64,000 nucleotides of DNA from Lachnospiraceae bacterium (GTDB lineage: Bacteria; Bacillota; Clostridia; Lachnospirales; Lachnospiraceae), in contig JAGBHK010000022.1 in assembly GCA_017935565.1 (NCBI GenBank), positions 1-64,000 of the forward strand. The letters run 5' to 3'. Shown here one piece after another: positions 17,455 through 26,537 of the stretch (its first letter is position 1; every line of letters starts with the position of its first letter). A model generated the notes under the pieces. That model searched no databases. It had not been told where the DNA came from and worked only from the letters and a program-made list of their open reading frames with translations. The position numbers were made by a program, and so were the translations under genes.

Positions 17455-17469
17455 AAAGGAACTATAAAA

Positions 17470-18480
17470 ATGAGCAAGATGATTATACCAAAGGGATATG
17501 AACCACATTTAAATTTACATGATACACAGGTGGGAATAAAAACAGTGAAGGATTTCTTCCAGAATCTTTTAGCTGAAAGATTGAATTTACTTAGAGTAAC
17601 AGCCCCTCTTTTTGTTACACCTGAATCAGGTCTTAATGATAATCTTAATGGTGTTGAAAGACCTGTTGCATTTGGTATAAAAGAGATGGATGATAAGGAA
17701 GTTGAAATTGTTCATTCACTGGCTAAATGGAAGAGATATGCGTTAGACCAGTATGGTTTCAATGTTGGCGAAGGTTTATATACTGATATGAACGCTATAA
17801 GAAGAGATGAGGACGTTGATAATATTCACTCGATTTTCGTTGACCAATGGGATTGGGAGAAGATTATTACAAAGGAAGAAAGAACAGAAGAAACATTGAA
17901 GAACATTGTAAATGATGTATACAAGGTTCTTAGAAAAACTGAAAAATATATGGCTATTAAGTATGACTATATTCATGAAATATTGCCAAAGGAAATATTC
18001 TTTGTTACAACAGAGGAATTGGCAGAAATGTTCCCAGACAACACTCCAAAGGAGCGCGAATATTACATAACAAAGACTAAAGGCGCTGTATGTATTATGA
18101 AGATTGGTGATGTTTTAGAAAATGGAGAACGTCATGATGGTAGAGCACCTGACTATGATGATTGGGAACTTAATGCGGATATTCTTGTATATTACCCTGT
18201 GCTTGATATTGCTTTAGAATTATCATCTATGGGTATTAGAGTTGATAAGGATGCGCTTCTTAGTCAGCTTAAGAAGGCTGGTTGTGAAGATAGAGCTAAT
18301 CTTGCATTCCAGAAAGCGATTATTAATGAAGAATTACCATACACTGTGGGTGGTGGTATCGGTCAGTCAAGATTATGTATGTTTTTCCTTAGAAAGGCAC
18401 ATATTGGCGAAGTTCAGTGTTCTATTTGGGATGAGGATACAAAGCGCCTTGCGGCAGAAAATAAAATTAAATTATTGTAA
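17470..18480 (+). CDS. asnA: Aspartate-ammonia ligase
   Basis: A 336-residue AsnA-type asparagine synthetase that uses ammonia, related to class II aminoacyl-tRNA synthetases. Length and motifs fit: LNLLRVTAPLFV, NDNLNGVERPV, QYGFNVGEGLYTDMNAIRRDE, HSIFVDQWDWEKII and GGGIGQSRLCMFFLRKAHIGE. ATG at 17470 follows GAAAGGA. A complex terminator follows the stop. Confidence 0.97.
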   Translation: MSKMIIPKGYEPHLNLHDTQVGIKTVKDFFQNLLAERLNLLRVTAPLFVTPESGLNDNLNGVERPVAFGIKEMDDKEVEIVHSLAKWKRYALDQYGFNVGEGLYTDMNAIRRDEDVDNIHSIFVDQWDWEKIITKEERTEETLKNIVNDVYKVLRKTEKYMAIKYDYIHEILPKEIFFVTTEELAEMFPDNTPKEREYYITKTKGAVCIMKIGDVLENGERHDGRAPDYDDWELNADILVYYPVLDIALELSSMGIRVDKDALLSQLKKAGCEDRANLAFQKAIINEELPYTVGGGIGQSRLCMFFLRKAHIGEVQCSIWDEDTKRLAAENKIKLL

Positions 18481-18498
18481 ATTATGATAATAATTAAT

Positions 18499-18557
18499 AA
18501 ATTTGCTTCGTATAACTGTGCGAAAAGTACGGTTTTACGGGGCAAATTTTGTTTTTT
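18499..18557 (+). terminator. Terminator after asnA
   Basis: The outer stem AAATTTGC (18499-18506) pairs with GCAAATTT (18542-18549). Inner pairs CGTA/TACG and AACTGTGC with GTACGGTT close around a GAAAA loop. It is followed by TTTGTTTTTT. Confidence 0.85.
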
Positions 18558-18567
18558 AATTTGTCAA

Positions 18568-18669
18568 TAGGAAATAATTCCTATTTACATAGGAATGGGT
18601 ATTTGTTATCATCTATGTAATCTTAAATTATCTAAATTAAAGCCTAATTCATATAGATTTCCTAGGAAA
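18568..18669 (+). promoter_or_regulatory. Cluster of TAGGAA/TTCCTA elements upstream of comM
   Basis: Five copies of TAGGAA or its complement occur in 102 bases: 18568-18573 (+), 18578-18583 (-), 18590-18595 (+), and overlapping copies in the palindrome TTTCCTAGGAAA (18658-18669). The first three alternate and can form two competing hairpins. A TTGTCA at 18561 could be a -35 box but no good -10 follows. Function as operator or leader is inference. Confidence 0.5.
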
Positions 18670-18684
18670 ATGAAAGGAAAGTAT

Positions 18685-20199
18685 ATGTATAGTAAAGTTC
18701 TAAGTGCATTTATAAAGGGCGTATCCATTGAACTTGTAGATGTGGAATGTGACATTAGCAGCGGTTTACCTATTATTGATATGGTTGGATTGCTTGCATC
18801 GGATGTTAAAGAAGCTAAAAACAGAGTTCGGACAGCACTAAAAAATGCAGATATTTTTTTACCACCAAAAAGAATTACAATTAATTTATCACCGGCAAAT
18901 GTTAGAAAACAGGGGAATATTTTTGATTTGCCTATTGCATTGACTATGCTTGCATCATTAGGCATAGTTGAGAAGGGAAAACTAGAGGGTGTGCTTGTTA
19001 TGGGCGAATTAGGTCTTGATGGTAGCGTTAATAGCGTTAATGGGGTGTTGCCTGTGATAGCTGAAGCGAAGAAAATGGGAGTGAAAAATTTTATTGTTCC
19101 ATTGAATAATATTGAGGAAGGAAAGTTAGTAGCAGGAGTGAAAATAGCAGGAGTTTCTTCTATATTAGAAGCTATTGATGTGGTCAATAAGGATGGTTAT
19201 GTTTTAACTTATGGACGGGACAGGGTTATGTTTGGCGAAGATTTTATAAATTGCAAGGATTTTATAGATGTATGTGGGCAAGAAAGTGTCAAGAGGGCTG
19301 TGATGGTTGCTGCTGCAGGTATGCATAATATTTTGATGGTAGGTGCTCCAGGAACGGGTAAGACTATGATTGCAGAAAGAATTCCATACATTTTGCCTAA
19401 ACCATCCATTGAAGAGTGTTTAGAAATAACCAAAATACAAAGTATTGTTGGAGAATTACAATCAGATGGTCTTGTGATGGAAAGACCATTTAGGGCACCG
19501 CACCATACCATTTCAAAGATGGCTTTGATTGGCGGAGGTAATGTGCCACACCCTGGGGAGATAACAAAAGCTCATGGAGGTGTGTTATTTTTAGATGAAT
19601 TGGCTGAGTTTAAAAGTGAAACTTTGGACACATTGCGACAACCATTGGAAAATGAGAGAGTCGTGATTAACAGGAACAATGGTAATTATATATTTCCAGC
19701 TAGTTGCATGTTGGTAACAGCTACGAATCCCTGCAAATGTGGTTATTATCCGGATAGAAATAAATGTTCATGTTCCGATGTTAGTGTCAGTCGATATATT
19801 AATAGAATAAGCGGACCTATGCTTGATAGAATGGATATATGGATTTTTATTCCGAAAGTGGACATGAAGAATGTTCAAAATGGAAAATGTATGAGTTCAA
19901 AGGAAATGTATATAAAGATTGAAAATGCAAGAAAGATTCAAGAAGAAAGATACAAGGATTCGCAAGTGAAATATAATGGTAAGTTAAGTGGTAAAGATGT
20001 TTTGAAGTACTGCAAACTAGGAAAAAAAGAAAAGGAATTTTTGCAAAGTATTTTTGAATCAAAAGGAATTTCCTATAGAGGATATTATAAGATTATTAAG
20101 TTGGCTAGAACTATCGCTGATTTAGAAGGATGTGAAGAAATTGGTGTTGCACATTTGGCAGAGGCAGCAGGGTATAGAAATGAATGGAGGTCAATGTGA
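18685..20199 (+). CDS. comM: YifB/ComM family Mg-chelatase-like AAA+ ATPase
   Basis: A 504-residue ATPase; ComM in Haemophilus and Vibrio is a helicase that promotes branch migration during natural transformation. The start is ATG at 18685 (MYSKVLSAFIKGV) behind AAAGGAAAG; the frame extends upstream without support. The N-terminal ChlI-like domain is followed by Walker A GAPGTGKT, Walker B GGVLFLDELAEF, the cysteine-rich block NPCKCGYYPDRNKCSC and a C-terminal helical lid. The stop overlaps the GTG of dprA, linking the two transformation genes. Confidence 0.95.
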   Translation: MYSKVLSAFIKGVSIELVDVECDISSGLPIIDMVGLLASDVKEAKNRVRTALKNADIFLPPKRITINLSPANVRKQGNIFDLPIALTMLASLGIVEKGKLEGVLVMGELGLDGSVNSVNGVLPVIAEAKKMGVKNFIVPLNNIEEGKLVAGVKIAGVSSILEAIDVVNKDGYVLTYGRDRVMFGEDFINCKDFIDVCGQESVKRAVMVAAAGMHNILMVGAPGTGKTMIAERIPYILPKPSIEECLEITKIQSIVGELQSDGLVMERPFRAPHHTISKMALIGGGNVPHPGEITKAHGGVLFLDELAEFKSETLDTLRQPLENERVVINRNNGNYIFPASCMLVTATNPCKCGYYPDRNKCSCSDVSVSRYINRISGPMLDRMDIWIFIPKVDMKNVQNGKCMSSKEMYIKIENARKIQEERYKDSQVKYNGKLSGKDVLKYCKLGKKEKEFLQSIFESKGISYRGYYKIIKLARTIADLEGCEEIGVAHLAEAAGYRNEWRSM

Positions 20200-21263
20200 A
20201 AAATTATTGGTATTGGCTAGTATCTGTATCAGATATGTGGTTTGATAAGATAAGAAAATTAATGGAAATATTTGATAATCCTAAAGATGTATTTTTTGCC
20301 TCTGAAAAGGAATTACTACAAACAGGAGTGTTGAATATTGAGGATGTTGCTAAAATAATGGCATCAAAAGAAGTAAATTTAGATGAAAAATTAAAAGAGT
20401 TAGAAGATAAGGGGATAAAGTTTACATGTTATGGAGAGGTTGATTATCCAGATAAACTAAAGAAATATGAAGATAAGCCGTATGTATTGTTTTATAAAGG
20501 TGATTTGCCGAAAAATAACAAGAGTGTGGCAATTATTGGTTCGAGGAGTTGTAGTTCTTATGGGAGGGAAATAAGCGAAAATATCGCTAAAGAGCTGGGA
20601 AAGGTTGGAGTGGATGTAATAAGTGGTATGGCAAGAGGCATTGATAGTTATGCGCATATTGGATGCATAAAAGGAGGAGGAAGTACATATGCTGTTTTGG
20701 GAAGTGGAGTGGATGTTTGCTATCCTAGGGAAAATATCGGATTGTACACAGATATTGTAACTGCTGGAGGTGTGATTTCGGAATATTTACCTGGAGACGA
20801 GGCGTTAGCTTGGCATTTTCCGTACAGAAATCGAATTATCAGTATGTTGTCAGACGTTATTTTGGTGGTCGAGGCAAAGGAAAAAAGTGGAACATGGATA
20901 ACTGTTGATTATGCTTTAGAGTATGGTAAGGATGTTTTTGCTGTTCCTGGAAGAGTTACGGATGTTTTAAGCGGTGGGTGTAATAAGTTGATAAAAAACG
21001 GTGCATTTCCATATACAGAAATCAACGATTTAATGGAACATTTAGGGGTTAAAAAAAATAAAAAGATTATAAAAAATAAATTTTTACTTGAAAAAGATTT
21101 TGAAGTGGTGTATAGTTTGCTATGTTTGTATCCCGTCGGGGTGGAAGAAATTGTCCAAAAGACGGATATGGATATTGGTAAAGTATATGAAATACTGATA
21201 AAACTACAGATTGATGGAGCTATAGAGGAAGTCTATAGTGGTCATTATATTAAAAAATTGTAG
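20196..21263 (+). CDS. dprA: DNA-processing protein DprA (Smf)
   Basis: A 355-residue protein that binds incoming single-stranded DNA and loads RecA in natural transformation. The start is GTG at 20196, with GGAGG (20186-20190) five bases upstream; it overlaps the comM stop (GTGA). The N-terminal helical SAM-like region precedes the Rossmann domain with AIIGSRSCSSYG, VISGMARGIDSYAH and AVLGSGVDVCYPREN. A C-terminal winged-helix domain (about 290-355) is present. The comM-dprA-topA order is common in Clostridia. Confidence 0.96.
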   Translation: MKNYWYWLVSVSDMWFDKIRKLMEIFDNPKDVFFASEKELLQTGVLNIEDVAKIMASKEVNLDEKLKELEDKGIKFTCYGEVDYPDKLKKYEDKPYVLFYKGDLPKNNKSVAIIGSRSCSSYGREISENIAKELGKVGVDVISGMARGIDSYAHIGCIKGGGSTYAVLGSGVDVCYPRENIGLYTDIVTAGGVISEYLPGDEALAWHFPYRNRIISMLSDVILVVEAKEKSGTWITVDYALEYGKDVFAVPGRVTDVLSGGCNKLIKNGAFPYTEINDLMEHLGVKKNKKIIKNKFLLEKDFEVVYSLLCLYPVGVEEIVQKTDMDIGKVYEILIKLQIDGAIEEVYSGHYIKKL

Positions 21264-21290
21264 TTTTGGATATTAGGATTGGAGTAAAGT

Positions 21291-23363
21291 ATGGCGAAGT
21301 ATCTAGTTATAGTGGAATCACCTTCAAAGGTTCCTACAATTAAAAAGTTTCTTGGTTCTAATTACGAAGTAGTTGCTTCTAATGGACATGTTAGAGATTT
21401 TCCAAAGAGTACTATGGGTATTGATTTTGAAAATGATTATGAACCAAAGTATATAACTATTCGTGGAAAAGGGGAAAAACTTGCAGAACTTAGAAAATTA
21501 GTTAAAAAGGCTGAAAAAGTTTATCTTGCAACTGACCCTGACCGTGAAGGAGAGGCGATTTCATGGCATTTATGTTCAGCTCTTAATTTGGATGAAAAGA
21601 AGACTGTTAGAATTACATTTAATGAAATTACCAAGAACGCAGTTAAAGAATCTATTAAGCAGTCTAGGAAGATAGATATGGACCTTGTTGATGCACAGCA
21701 AGCAAGAAGAATGCTTGACAGAATGGTAGGTTATTCAATTAGCCCTGTTCTGTGGGATAAGGTTAAAAGAGGGTTAAGTGCTGGTAGAGTCCAGTCTGCA
21801 GCTCTTAAGATGATTTGTGATAGAGAACAGGAAATTAATGACTTTATTTCAGAAGAATATTGGACATTAGATGCTGTTTTAAAGGTAAAAGGCGAGAAGA
21901 AACCAATTGTTGCCAAATTCTATGGTGATAAGAATGGTAAAATTGACATTAAGGATGAAAAGACTGTAAAATCTATTGTTAAGAAGATTGAAAAGTCGGA
22001 ATTTAATATTGTTGATATAAAAAATGGTGAGAGAGTTAAGAAGTCACCACTTCCGTTTACAACTAGTACATTGCAACAGGAAGCAGCAAAAACATTGAAT
22101 TTCTCTACACAGAAAACAATGCGTCTTGCACAGCAGTTGTATGAAGGTGTTGAGGTTAATGGTTATGGCACTATTGGTCTTATCACTTATTTGCGTACAG
22201 ATTCTACAAGAATTTCAGATGAAGCAGATGCTAGAGCTAGAGAGTTTGTTAAGGAAAATTATGGCGAAAAGTATGTAGCTGAAGGCGAAAAGAAAGTTAA
22301 GAAGACAACTAAAATTCAGGATGCTCATGAAGCTATTCGTCCTACAGATATTACATTGACACCAGTGATGGTTAAGGATGAACTTTCTAGGGATTTATAC
22401 AGATTATATCAGCTTATTTGGAAGCGTTTTGTTGCGAGCAGAATGGAGAGTGCAAAGTACGAAACTACATCTATTAAAATTGAAACAGGCGGATATATAT
22501 TTACAGTGGCAACATCAAAGATTGCTTTTGATGGCTTTATGTCAGTGTATGTTGAGGCTGATGAAGAAAAAGCAGATAATAACACATTGTTAAATAAAAT
22601 ATCTAAAGATAGTAAATTAACATTGGAAGATACTGAACCTAAACAGCATTTTACGCAGCCACCAGCACATTTTACTGAAGCTGCAATGGTTAAGGCTATG
22701 GAAGAAGCTGGAATTGGTAGACCAAGTACTTATGCTCCAACTATAACTACAATTATTCAAAGAAGATATGTAGCTAAAGAAAACAAAAATCTCTATGTTA
22801 CAGAACTTGGAGAGGCTGTTAACAATATTATGATGGCGGCTTTCGAAGTTATTATAGATTTGAGTTTTACTGCAAATATGGAATCTTTGCTCGATATGGT
22901 TGAAGAGGGCAGTGTTAACTGGAAGACTGTTATTAGAAACTTTTATCCTGATTTAGATGATGCGATAAAGAGTGCAGAAGAATCTTTGGAAAAAATCGAG
23001 ATAGAAGATGAAAAAACAGATGTAGTATGTGAAGAATGTGGTAGAAATATGGTTATTAAATATGGACCACATGGAAAATTCCTCGCTTGCCCTGGATTCC
23101 CAGAATGTAGAAATACAAAACCATATTTTGAAAAAATAGGAGTTCCTTGTCCTGTTTGTGGTGATGAATTAGTTATCAAAAAGACTAAAAAAGGTAGAAA
23201 ATACTTTGGTTGTATTGATAATACAAAATGTGAATTTATGTCATGGCAGAAGCCTGCTGTGAAAAAATGTCCTGAATGTAATGGATATATGGTTGAAAAG
23301 GGTAATAAAATTGTGTGTGCTGATGAAAAATGCGGATACGCAGAGGTTAAAGAAGAAAAATAA
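21291..23363 (+). CDS. topA: DNA topoisomerase I
   Basis: Type IA topoisomerase of 690 residues that relaxes negative supercoils. The N-terminal Toprim domain has VIVESPSKVPTIKKFLG and ATDPDREGEAISWH. The active-site tyrosine lies in LITYLRTDSTRIS. The C-terminus carries three zinc-ribbon-like units with CEECGRNM, CPVCGDEL and CPECNGYM. Length is normal for Firmicutes. In many relatives codY lies between topA and flgB; here it does not. Confidence 0.98.
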   Translation: MAKYLVIVESPSKVPTIKKFLGSNYEVVASNGHVRDFPKSTMGIDFENDYEPKYITIRGKGEKLAELRKLVKKAEKVYLATDPDREGEAISWHLCSALNLDEKKTVRITFNEITKNAVKESIKQSRKIDMDLVDAQQARRMLDRMVGYSISPVLWDKVKRGLSAGRVQSAALKMICDREQEINDFISEEYWTLDAVLKVKGEKKPIVAKFYGDKNGKIDIKDEKTVKSIVKKIEKSEFNIVDIKNGERVKKSPLPFTTSTLQQEAAKTLNFSTQKTMRLAQQLYEGVEVNGYGTIGLITYLRTDSTRISDEADARAREFVKENYGEKYVAEGEKKVKKTTKIQDAHEAIRPTDITLTPVMVKDELSRDLYRLYQLIWKRFVASRMESAKYETTSIKIETGGYIFTVATSKIAFDGFMSVYVEADEEKADNNTLLNKISKDSKLTLEDTEPKQHFTQPPAHFTEAAMVKAMEEAGIGRPSTYAPTITTIIQRRYVAKENKNLYVTELGEAVNNIMMAAFEVIIDLSFTANMESLLDMVEEGSVNWKTVIRNFYPDLDDAIKSAEESLEKIEIEDEKTDVVCEECGRNMVIKYGPHGKFLACPGFPECRNTKPYFEKIGVPCPVCGDELVIKKTKKGRKYFGCIDNTKCEFMSWQKPAVKKCPECNGYMVEKGNKIVCADEKCGYAEVKEEK

Positions 23364-23367
23364 AGCA

Positions 23368-23396
23368 TTGCAAATTTATTACTGATATGTTATAAT
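23368..23396 (+). promoter_or_regulatory. Promoter P1 between topA and its terminator
   Basis: TTGCAA (23368-23373), a 17-base spacer and consensus TATAAT (23391-23396). Transcription would start near 23403 and meet a terminator at 23421-23470, giving a transcript of about 65-70 bases or an attenuated leader for the flagellar operon. No coding sequence is supported in it. Confidence 0.7.
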
Positions 23397-23420
23397 GTCT
23401 ATAGTTATAAAAGTGATTGG

Positions 23421-23470
23421 AAGGAACCGCTTCTTAGCAATGGATTTGCTAATACTAGCGGTTCCTTTTT
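23421..23470 (+). terminator. Rod-shaped intrinsic terminator upstream of flagellar operon
   Basis: AAGGAACCGCT (23421-23431) pairs with AGCGGTTCCTT (23457-23467). An inner stem TTAGCAA/TTGCTAA (23434-23440, 23446-23452) extends the rod, and a T-run ends at 23470. It can end topA transcripts and any RNA from P1. Confidence 0.9.
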
Positions 23471-23534
23471 GCTATATAAGAGAGTTGAAAAACGTTCATA
23501 AATAGCAAAAAAAGATGCTTCGCAGCGTATATTA

Positions 23535-23565
23535 CTTGCAAAAATTTCTTGTAGAATTTTGTAAG
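23535..23565 (+). repeat. Inverted repeat upstream of flgB promoter
   Basis: CTTGCAAAAATT (23535-23546) pairs with AATTTTGTAAG (23555-23565) with one bulge and one G-T pair, about 20 bases before the -35 box of P2. It could be an operator or part of a long leader; the role is unknown. Confidence 0.5.
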
Positions 23566-23583
23566 AATTAGTTGGTAAATAAC

Positions 23584-23612
23584 TTGAAGTTTTGTTCATA
23601 TTGTACTATAAT
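23584..23612 (+). promoter_or_regulatory. Sigma-A type promoter P2 of the flagellar operon
   Basis: TTGAAG (23584-23589), a 17-base spacer and TATAAT (23607-23612). It lies 42 bases before the flgB start, which has an unusually long purine SD region (GGGAGGAAGGAGAAA). No sigma-28 type -10 (CCGATAA-like) is seen, so the operon looks sigma-A driven. Confidence 0.75.
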
Positions 23613-23653
23613 TATATTAATTGTGGGTACGTATGGGAGGAAGGAGAAAAACC

Positions 23654-24049
23654 ATGATTTTTTCAAATGCATATAACTACGTAAATGTTCTGGAAAAGGC
23701 TGCAGATGCTGCATGGACAAGGAATGAAGTCTTGTCTAATAACATTGCAAATGCAACTACTCCAGGTTATAAAAGACAGGATGTATCGTTCGAAAGTTAT
23801 TTGTTAGAAGAGTTGACTAGTGGAAGTACAAAATCATTAAGAGATAAAGTTGATGATGTAGATCTTTCGAATCTTAGAACATCGATATATACAGATTATT
23901 CAAACCTTTCATATAGGTTGGATGGTAATAATGTAGATCAGGATACTGAAAACGTTGAATTGGCATCAAACCAGCTTAAGTATCAGGCGTTGATTGATAG
24001 TATAAACTATGAATTTAATATGATTAAGGCTGCGTTGGTTAAAAACTAG
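23654..24049 (+). CDS. flgB: Flagellar proximal rod protein FlgB
   Basis: A 131-residue rod subunit in the periplasm/cell-wall zone of the basal body. The start is ATG at 23654 (MIFSNAYNYVNVLEKAA) because the GGAGGAAGGAG SD ends eight bases upstream; in-frame codons before it overlap the SD. The rod signature NNIANATTPGYKRQDVSFES is present, as is the C-terminal helix typical of FlgB/FlgC. It is the first gene of a run of about 40 co-oriented genes. Confidence 0.96.
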   Translation: MIFSNAYNYVNVLEKAADAAWTRNEVLSNNIANATTPGYKRQDVSFESYLLEELTSGSTKSLRDKVDDVDLSNLRTSIYTDYSNLSYRLDGNNVDQDTENVELASNQLKYQALIDSINYEFNMIKAALVKN

Positions 24050-24074
24050 TATAGACTAGTGATTGGAGGATATT

Positions 24075-24512
24075 ATGGGATTATTTACATCATTTGATAT
24101 AAGTGCAACTGGTATGACTGCACAGAGATTACGTTCTGACATTATTGCACAGAACCTCGCAAATGTTAATTCTACAAACACTAGCGATGGTGGTGCATAC
24201 AGAAGAAAAACAGTAGTATTTACAACAAAAGATTATACACCATTTAGTGAGGTTATGGGAACTGCAGCTAGCAGATATCATGGTGGCGTAAAGGTGTCGC
24301 GAATTGTTGAGGATTATGAAACACCTATGAGTATGGTATATGATCCTTCACATCCAGACGCAGACGAGAATGGATATGTAGAATATCCAAATGTTAATGT
24401 TGTCACAGAAATGACAAATATGATTGATGCTTCTAGAGCGTATGAAGCAAATGTTACAGCGTTTAATGCAAGTAAGAGCATGGCGCTTAAAGGATTGGAA
24501 ATTGGCAAATAA
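24075..24512 (+). CDS. flgC: Flagellar proximal rod protein FlgC
   Basis: A 145-residue rod protein. ATG at 24075 (MGLFTSFDISATGMTAQ) follows TTGGAGGA. The signature is IIAQNLANVNSTNTSDGGAYRR near the N-terminus and the C-terminal block PNVNVVTEMTNMIDASRAYEANV, which is conserved in rod and hook proteins. It is co-transcribed with flgB (25-base gap). Confidence 0.97.
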   Translation: MGLFTSFDISATGMTAQRLRSDIIAQNLANVNSTNTSDGGAYRRKTVVFTTKDYTPFSEVMGTAASRYHGGVKVSRIVEDYETPMSMVYDPSHPDADENGYVEYPNVNVVTEMTNMIDASRAYEANVTAFNASKSMALKGLEIGK

Positions 24513-24533
24513 TTCTAATGGAGGAATTAGATT

Positions 24534-24869
24534 ATGGATATAAGTAATCTTTCAGGTGTTGCTACTAATTTGGTAAGTAATGCTTTGGAAAATATAAGTA
24601 AAAACAACAGCCTTGTGGTAAGTGAAAATGAAAATACTGATACAGCATTTTCAAACATTTTATCATCTGCTATGGGTTTGGTAAATCAAACAAACTATTT
24701 ATCAGAGAAGGCAGAACAGGCAGAAATAGATTTTGCTTTGGGTAATGCAGATAGCACACATGATGTTGCAGTTGCTCAGCAAAAAGCATACATATCATTG
24801 CAGTATACAGTAGCTATTAAGAATGCTGTATTGGATGCATACAAAGAAATTATGAATATGCAGATATAA
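24534..24869 (+). CDS. fliE: Flagellar hook-basal body protein FliE
   Basis: A 111-residue protein that joins the MS ring to the proximal rod. The C-terminal half holds the conserved pattern DVAVAQQKAYISLQYTVAIKNAVLDAYKEIMNM. The N-terminal half is variable and Ser/Asn-rich. ATG at 24534 follows GGAGGAA. The position between flgC and fliF is standard. Confidence 0.95.
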   Translation: MDISNLSGVATNLVSNALENISKNNSLVVSENENTDTAFSNILSSAMGLVNQTNYLSEKAEQAEIDFALGNADSTHDVAVAQQKAYISLQYTVAIKNAVLDAYKEIMNMQI

Positions 24870-24905
24870 ATTAACTTGTAACAGAAGGGTATAGTGTAGA
24901 TTAGT

Positions 24906-26510
24906 ATGAACGATAAAGTTAAAGATTTACAAAAGAAAGTTGTAGATTTCTGGAATAAATATGATAAAAAACAAAAAAAGATGATAATAAGTATCACATT
25001 GGTACTTATTATTGCTGTGGTTATTATGGCCTATGTTCTCACAAAACCTACATATGTTGAACTTATTACTTGTGATGATTTAACTTCAGCTGCAAATGTT
25101 AAGGATATTTTGGTGGAGAATACCATTGATTATGAGACAACTAACAATAATCTTACATTTATGGTTAAAGAAGAGAATCTTACAGAGGCAACATATCTTA
25201 TAGCGCAGGAAGGTTTTACTGCTACAGATTATACATTGGAGGAATATGCTAATCAGGTAAGTTCTTTCAGTACAACATCTGCAGACAGAGAACGTTATTA
25301 TCTTAAATATTTAGAAGATAAGATGCGTTCTACGATTATGTCTTTTGATTATGTAAAGAATGCATATGTTCAGATATCTCAGGACGAGGATACACCAAAA
25401 ATCATTGGCGGTAAGGGTGAAACTTATGTCAGCGTTAACTTGGAATTAAGAAAAGAAATTGATAGTGATACAGCTAAAGCGTTGGCTAATTACATAAGAA
25501 CAGCTGTTGGTAATGATACAACAGAAAAAGTTACTATCCTTGATTCAAGAGGTAATCTTTTGTTTAGAGGTGAGGCAGAAAAGCAAAGTGCAGACGGAAT
25601 CCTTACTGAAAAAGAACAGGAAAATATGGCTGATGGACTTTACGATGACTTTGTAAATAAGGTTACTGGTCTTTTGGCAAATACACAGGAATATTCGTCA
25701 ATAGTAGTAACTCCAGATTTGAAAATTGATTTTACAAAGATAGATGAAGTTGAAACATTATATTTCAATGATGATGAAGTGAAAAATAGTGATTATCTTT
25801 ACGAAAGTGAAGGTGGAAGTAGCGTTGGAGGTATACCTGGAACAGATTCAAATGATGATGAGACTGATTATATGATTCAGACAGGCGATTCATCATCATC
25901 AAGTGTTACAGTTAGTAAGAATGAATATGCTGTAAGTTCTAAGGTTACATCCAGAACAGGTCAGCAGGGTGTTGTTGATAAGGCTGATTCAAGCGTTTCA
26001 GTATCACTTGTAAAGTACATAGTATATAACGAAGATGAGTTGAAAAAATCAGGCGCTCTTGATGATATTACTTGGGAAGAATTTAAAGAAGAGCATGATG
26101 TTATTGAAGAAATTGAAGTAAAACAGTCAATCATTAACCTTATTGCAGGTGCCAGTGGCATTGCACCAGAAGATATTGTAGTATATGCAAATCAGGTTCC
26201 AGTATTTGAACCTTCTGCAGGAAATGGTGAATTTATATCAAATATGTTGCCAGCAATTATTGCTGTAATCACATTGATATTATTAGCATTTATAGTATGG
26301 AGAAGTTTGAGACCTATTGAAATTAGTGAGGTTGAACCAGAATTGTCAGTTGAAGAATTACTTGCATCAACAAAAGAACAGAACAAGGTTGAAGAAATTG
26401 ACTTTGAAGAGCAGTCTGAAACAGGACGTGCTATTGAGAAGTTTATTGAAGAAAATCCAGAAGCGGCAGCTGCATTGCTTAGAAACTGGTTGAATGAAGA
26501 TTGGGAATAA
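24906..26510 (+). CDS. fliF: Flagellar MS-ring protein FliF
   Basis: A 534-residue inner-membrane ring protein. Transmembrane helices lie at about 25-46 and about 447-468, flanking a large extracytoplasmic region with YscJ/FliF ring-building motifs. The first, AAVNVKDILVENTIDYET-like, begins near residue 60. The cytoplasmic C-terminal tail ends in GRAIEKFIEENPEAAAALLRNWLNEDWE, the FliG-binding segment. A Ser/Gly/Asp-rich insertion (about 300-335) lies in the variable loop. Confidence 0.97.
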   Translation: MNDKVKDLQKKVVDFWNKYDKKQKKMIISITLVLIIAVVIMAYVLTKPTYVELITCDDLTSAANVKDILVENTIDYETTNNNLTFMVKEENLTEATYLIAQEGFTATDYTLEEYANQVSSFSTTSADRERYYLKYLEDKMRSTIMSFDYVKNAYVQISQDEDTPKIIGGKGETYVSVNLELRKEIDSDTAKALANYIRTAVGNDTTEKVTILDSRGNLLFRGEAEKQSADGILTEKEQENMADGLYDDFVNKVTGLLANTQEYSSIVVTPDLKIDFTKIDEVETLYFNDDEVKNSDYLYESEGGSSVGGIPGTDSNDDETDYMIQTGDSSSSSVTVSKNEYAVSSKVTSRTGQQGVVDKADSSVSVSLVKYIVYNEDELKKSGALDDITWEEFKEEHDVIEEIEVKQSIINLIAGASGIAPEDIVVYANQVPVFEPSAGNGEFISNMLPAIIAVITLILLAFIVWRSLRPIEISEVEPELSVEELLASTKEQNKVEEIDFEEQSETGRAIEKFIEENPEAAAALLRNWLNEDWE

Positions 26511-26537
26511 ACTCCTAGAAAAGAGGATTAGATTATT

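Noticed and set aside
23405..23599. A 64-codon - strand frame in the topA-flgB gap, and a short + strand peptide starting at 23440
   Set aside because: Both lie over the terminator hairpin, have no SD, and low-complexity translations. The region is regulatory.
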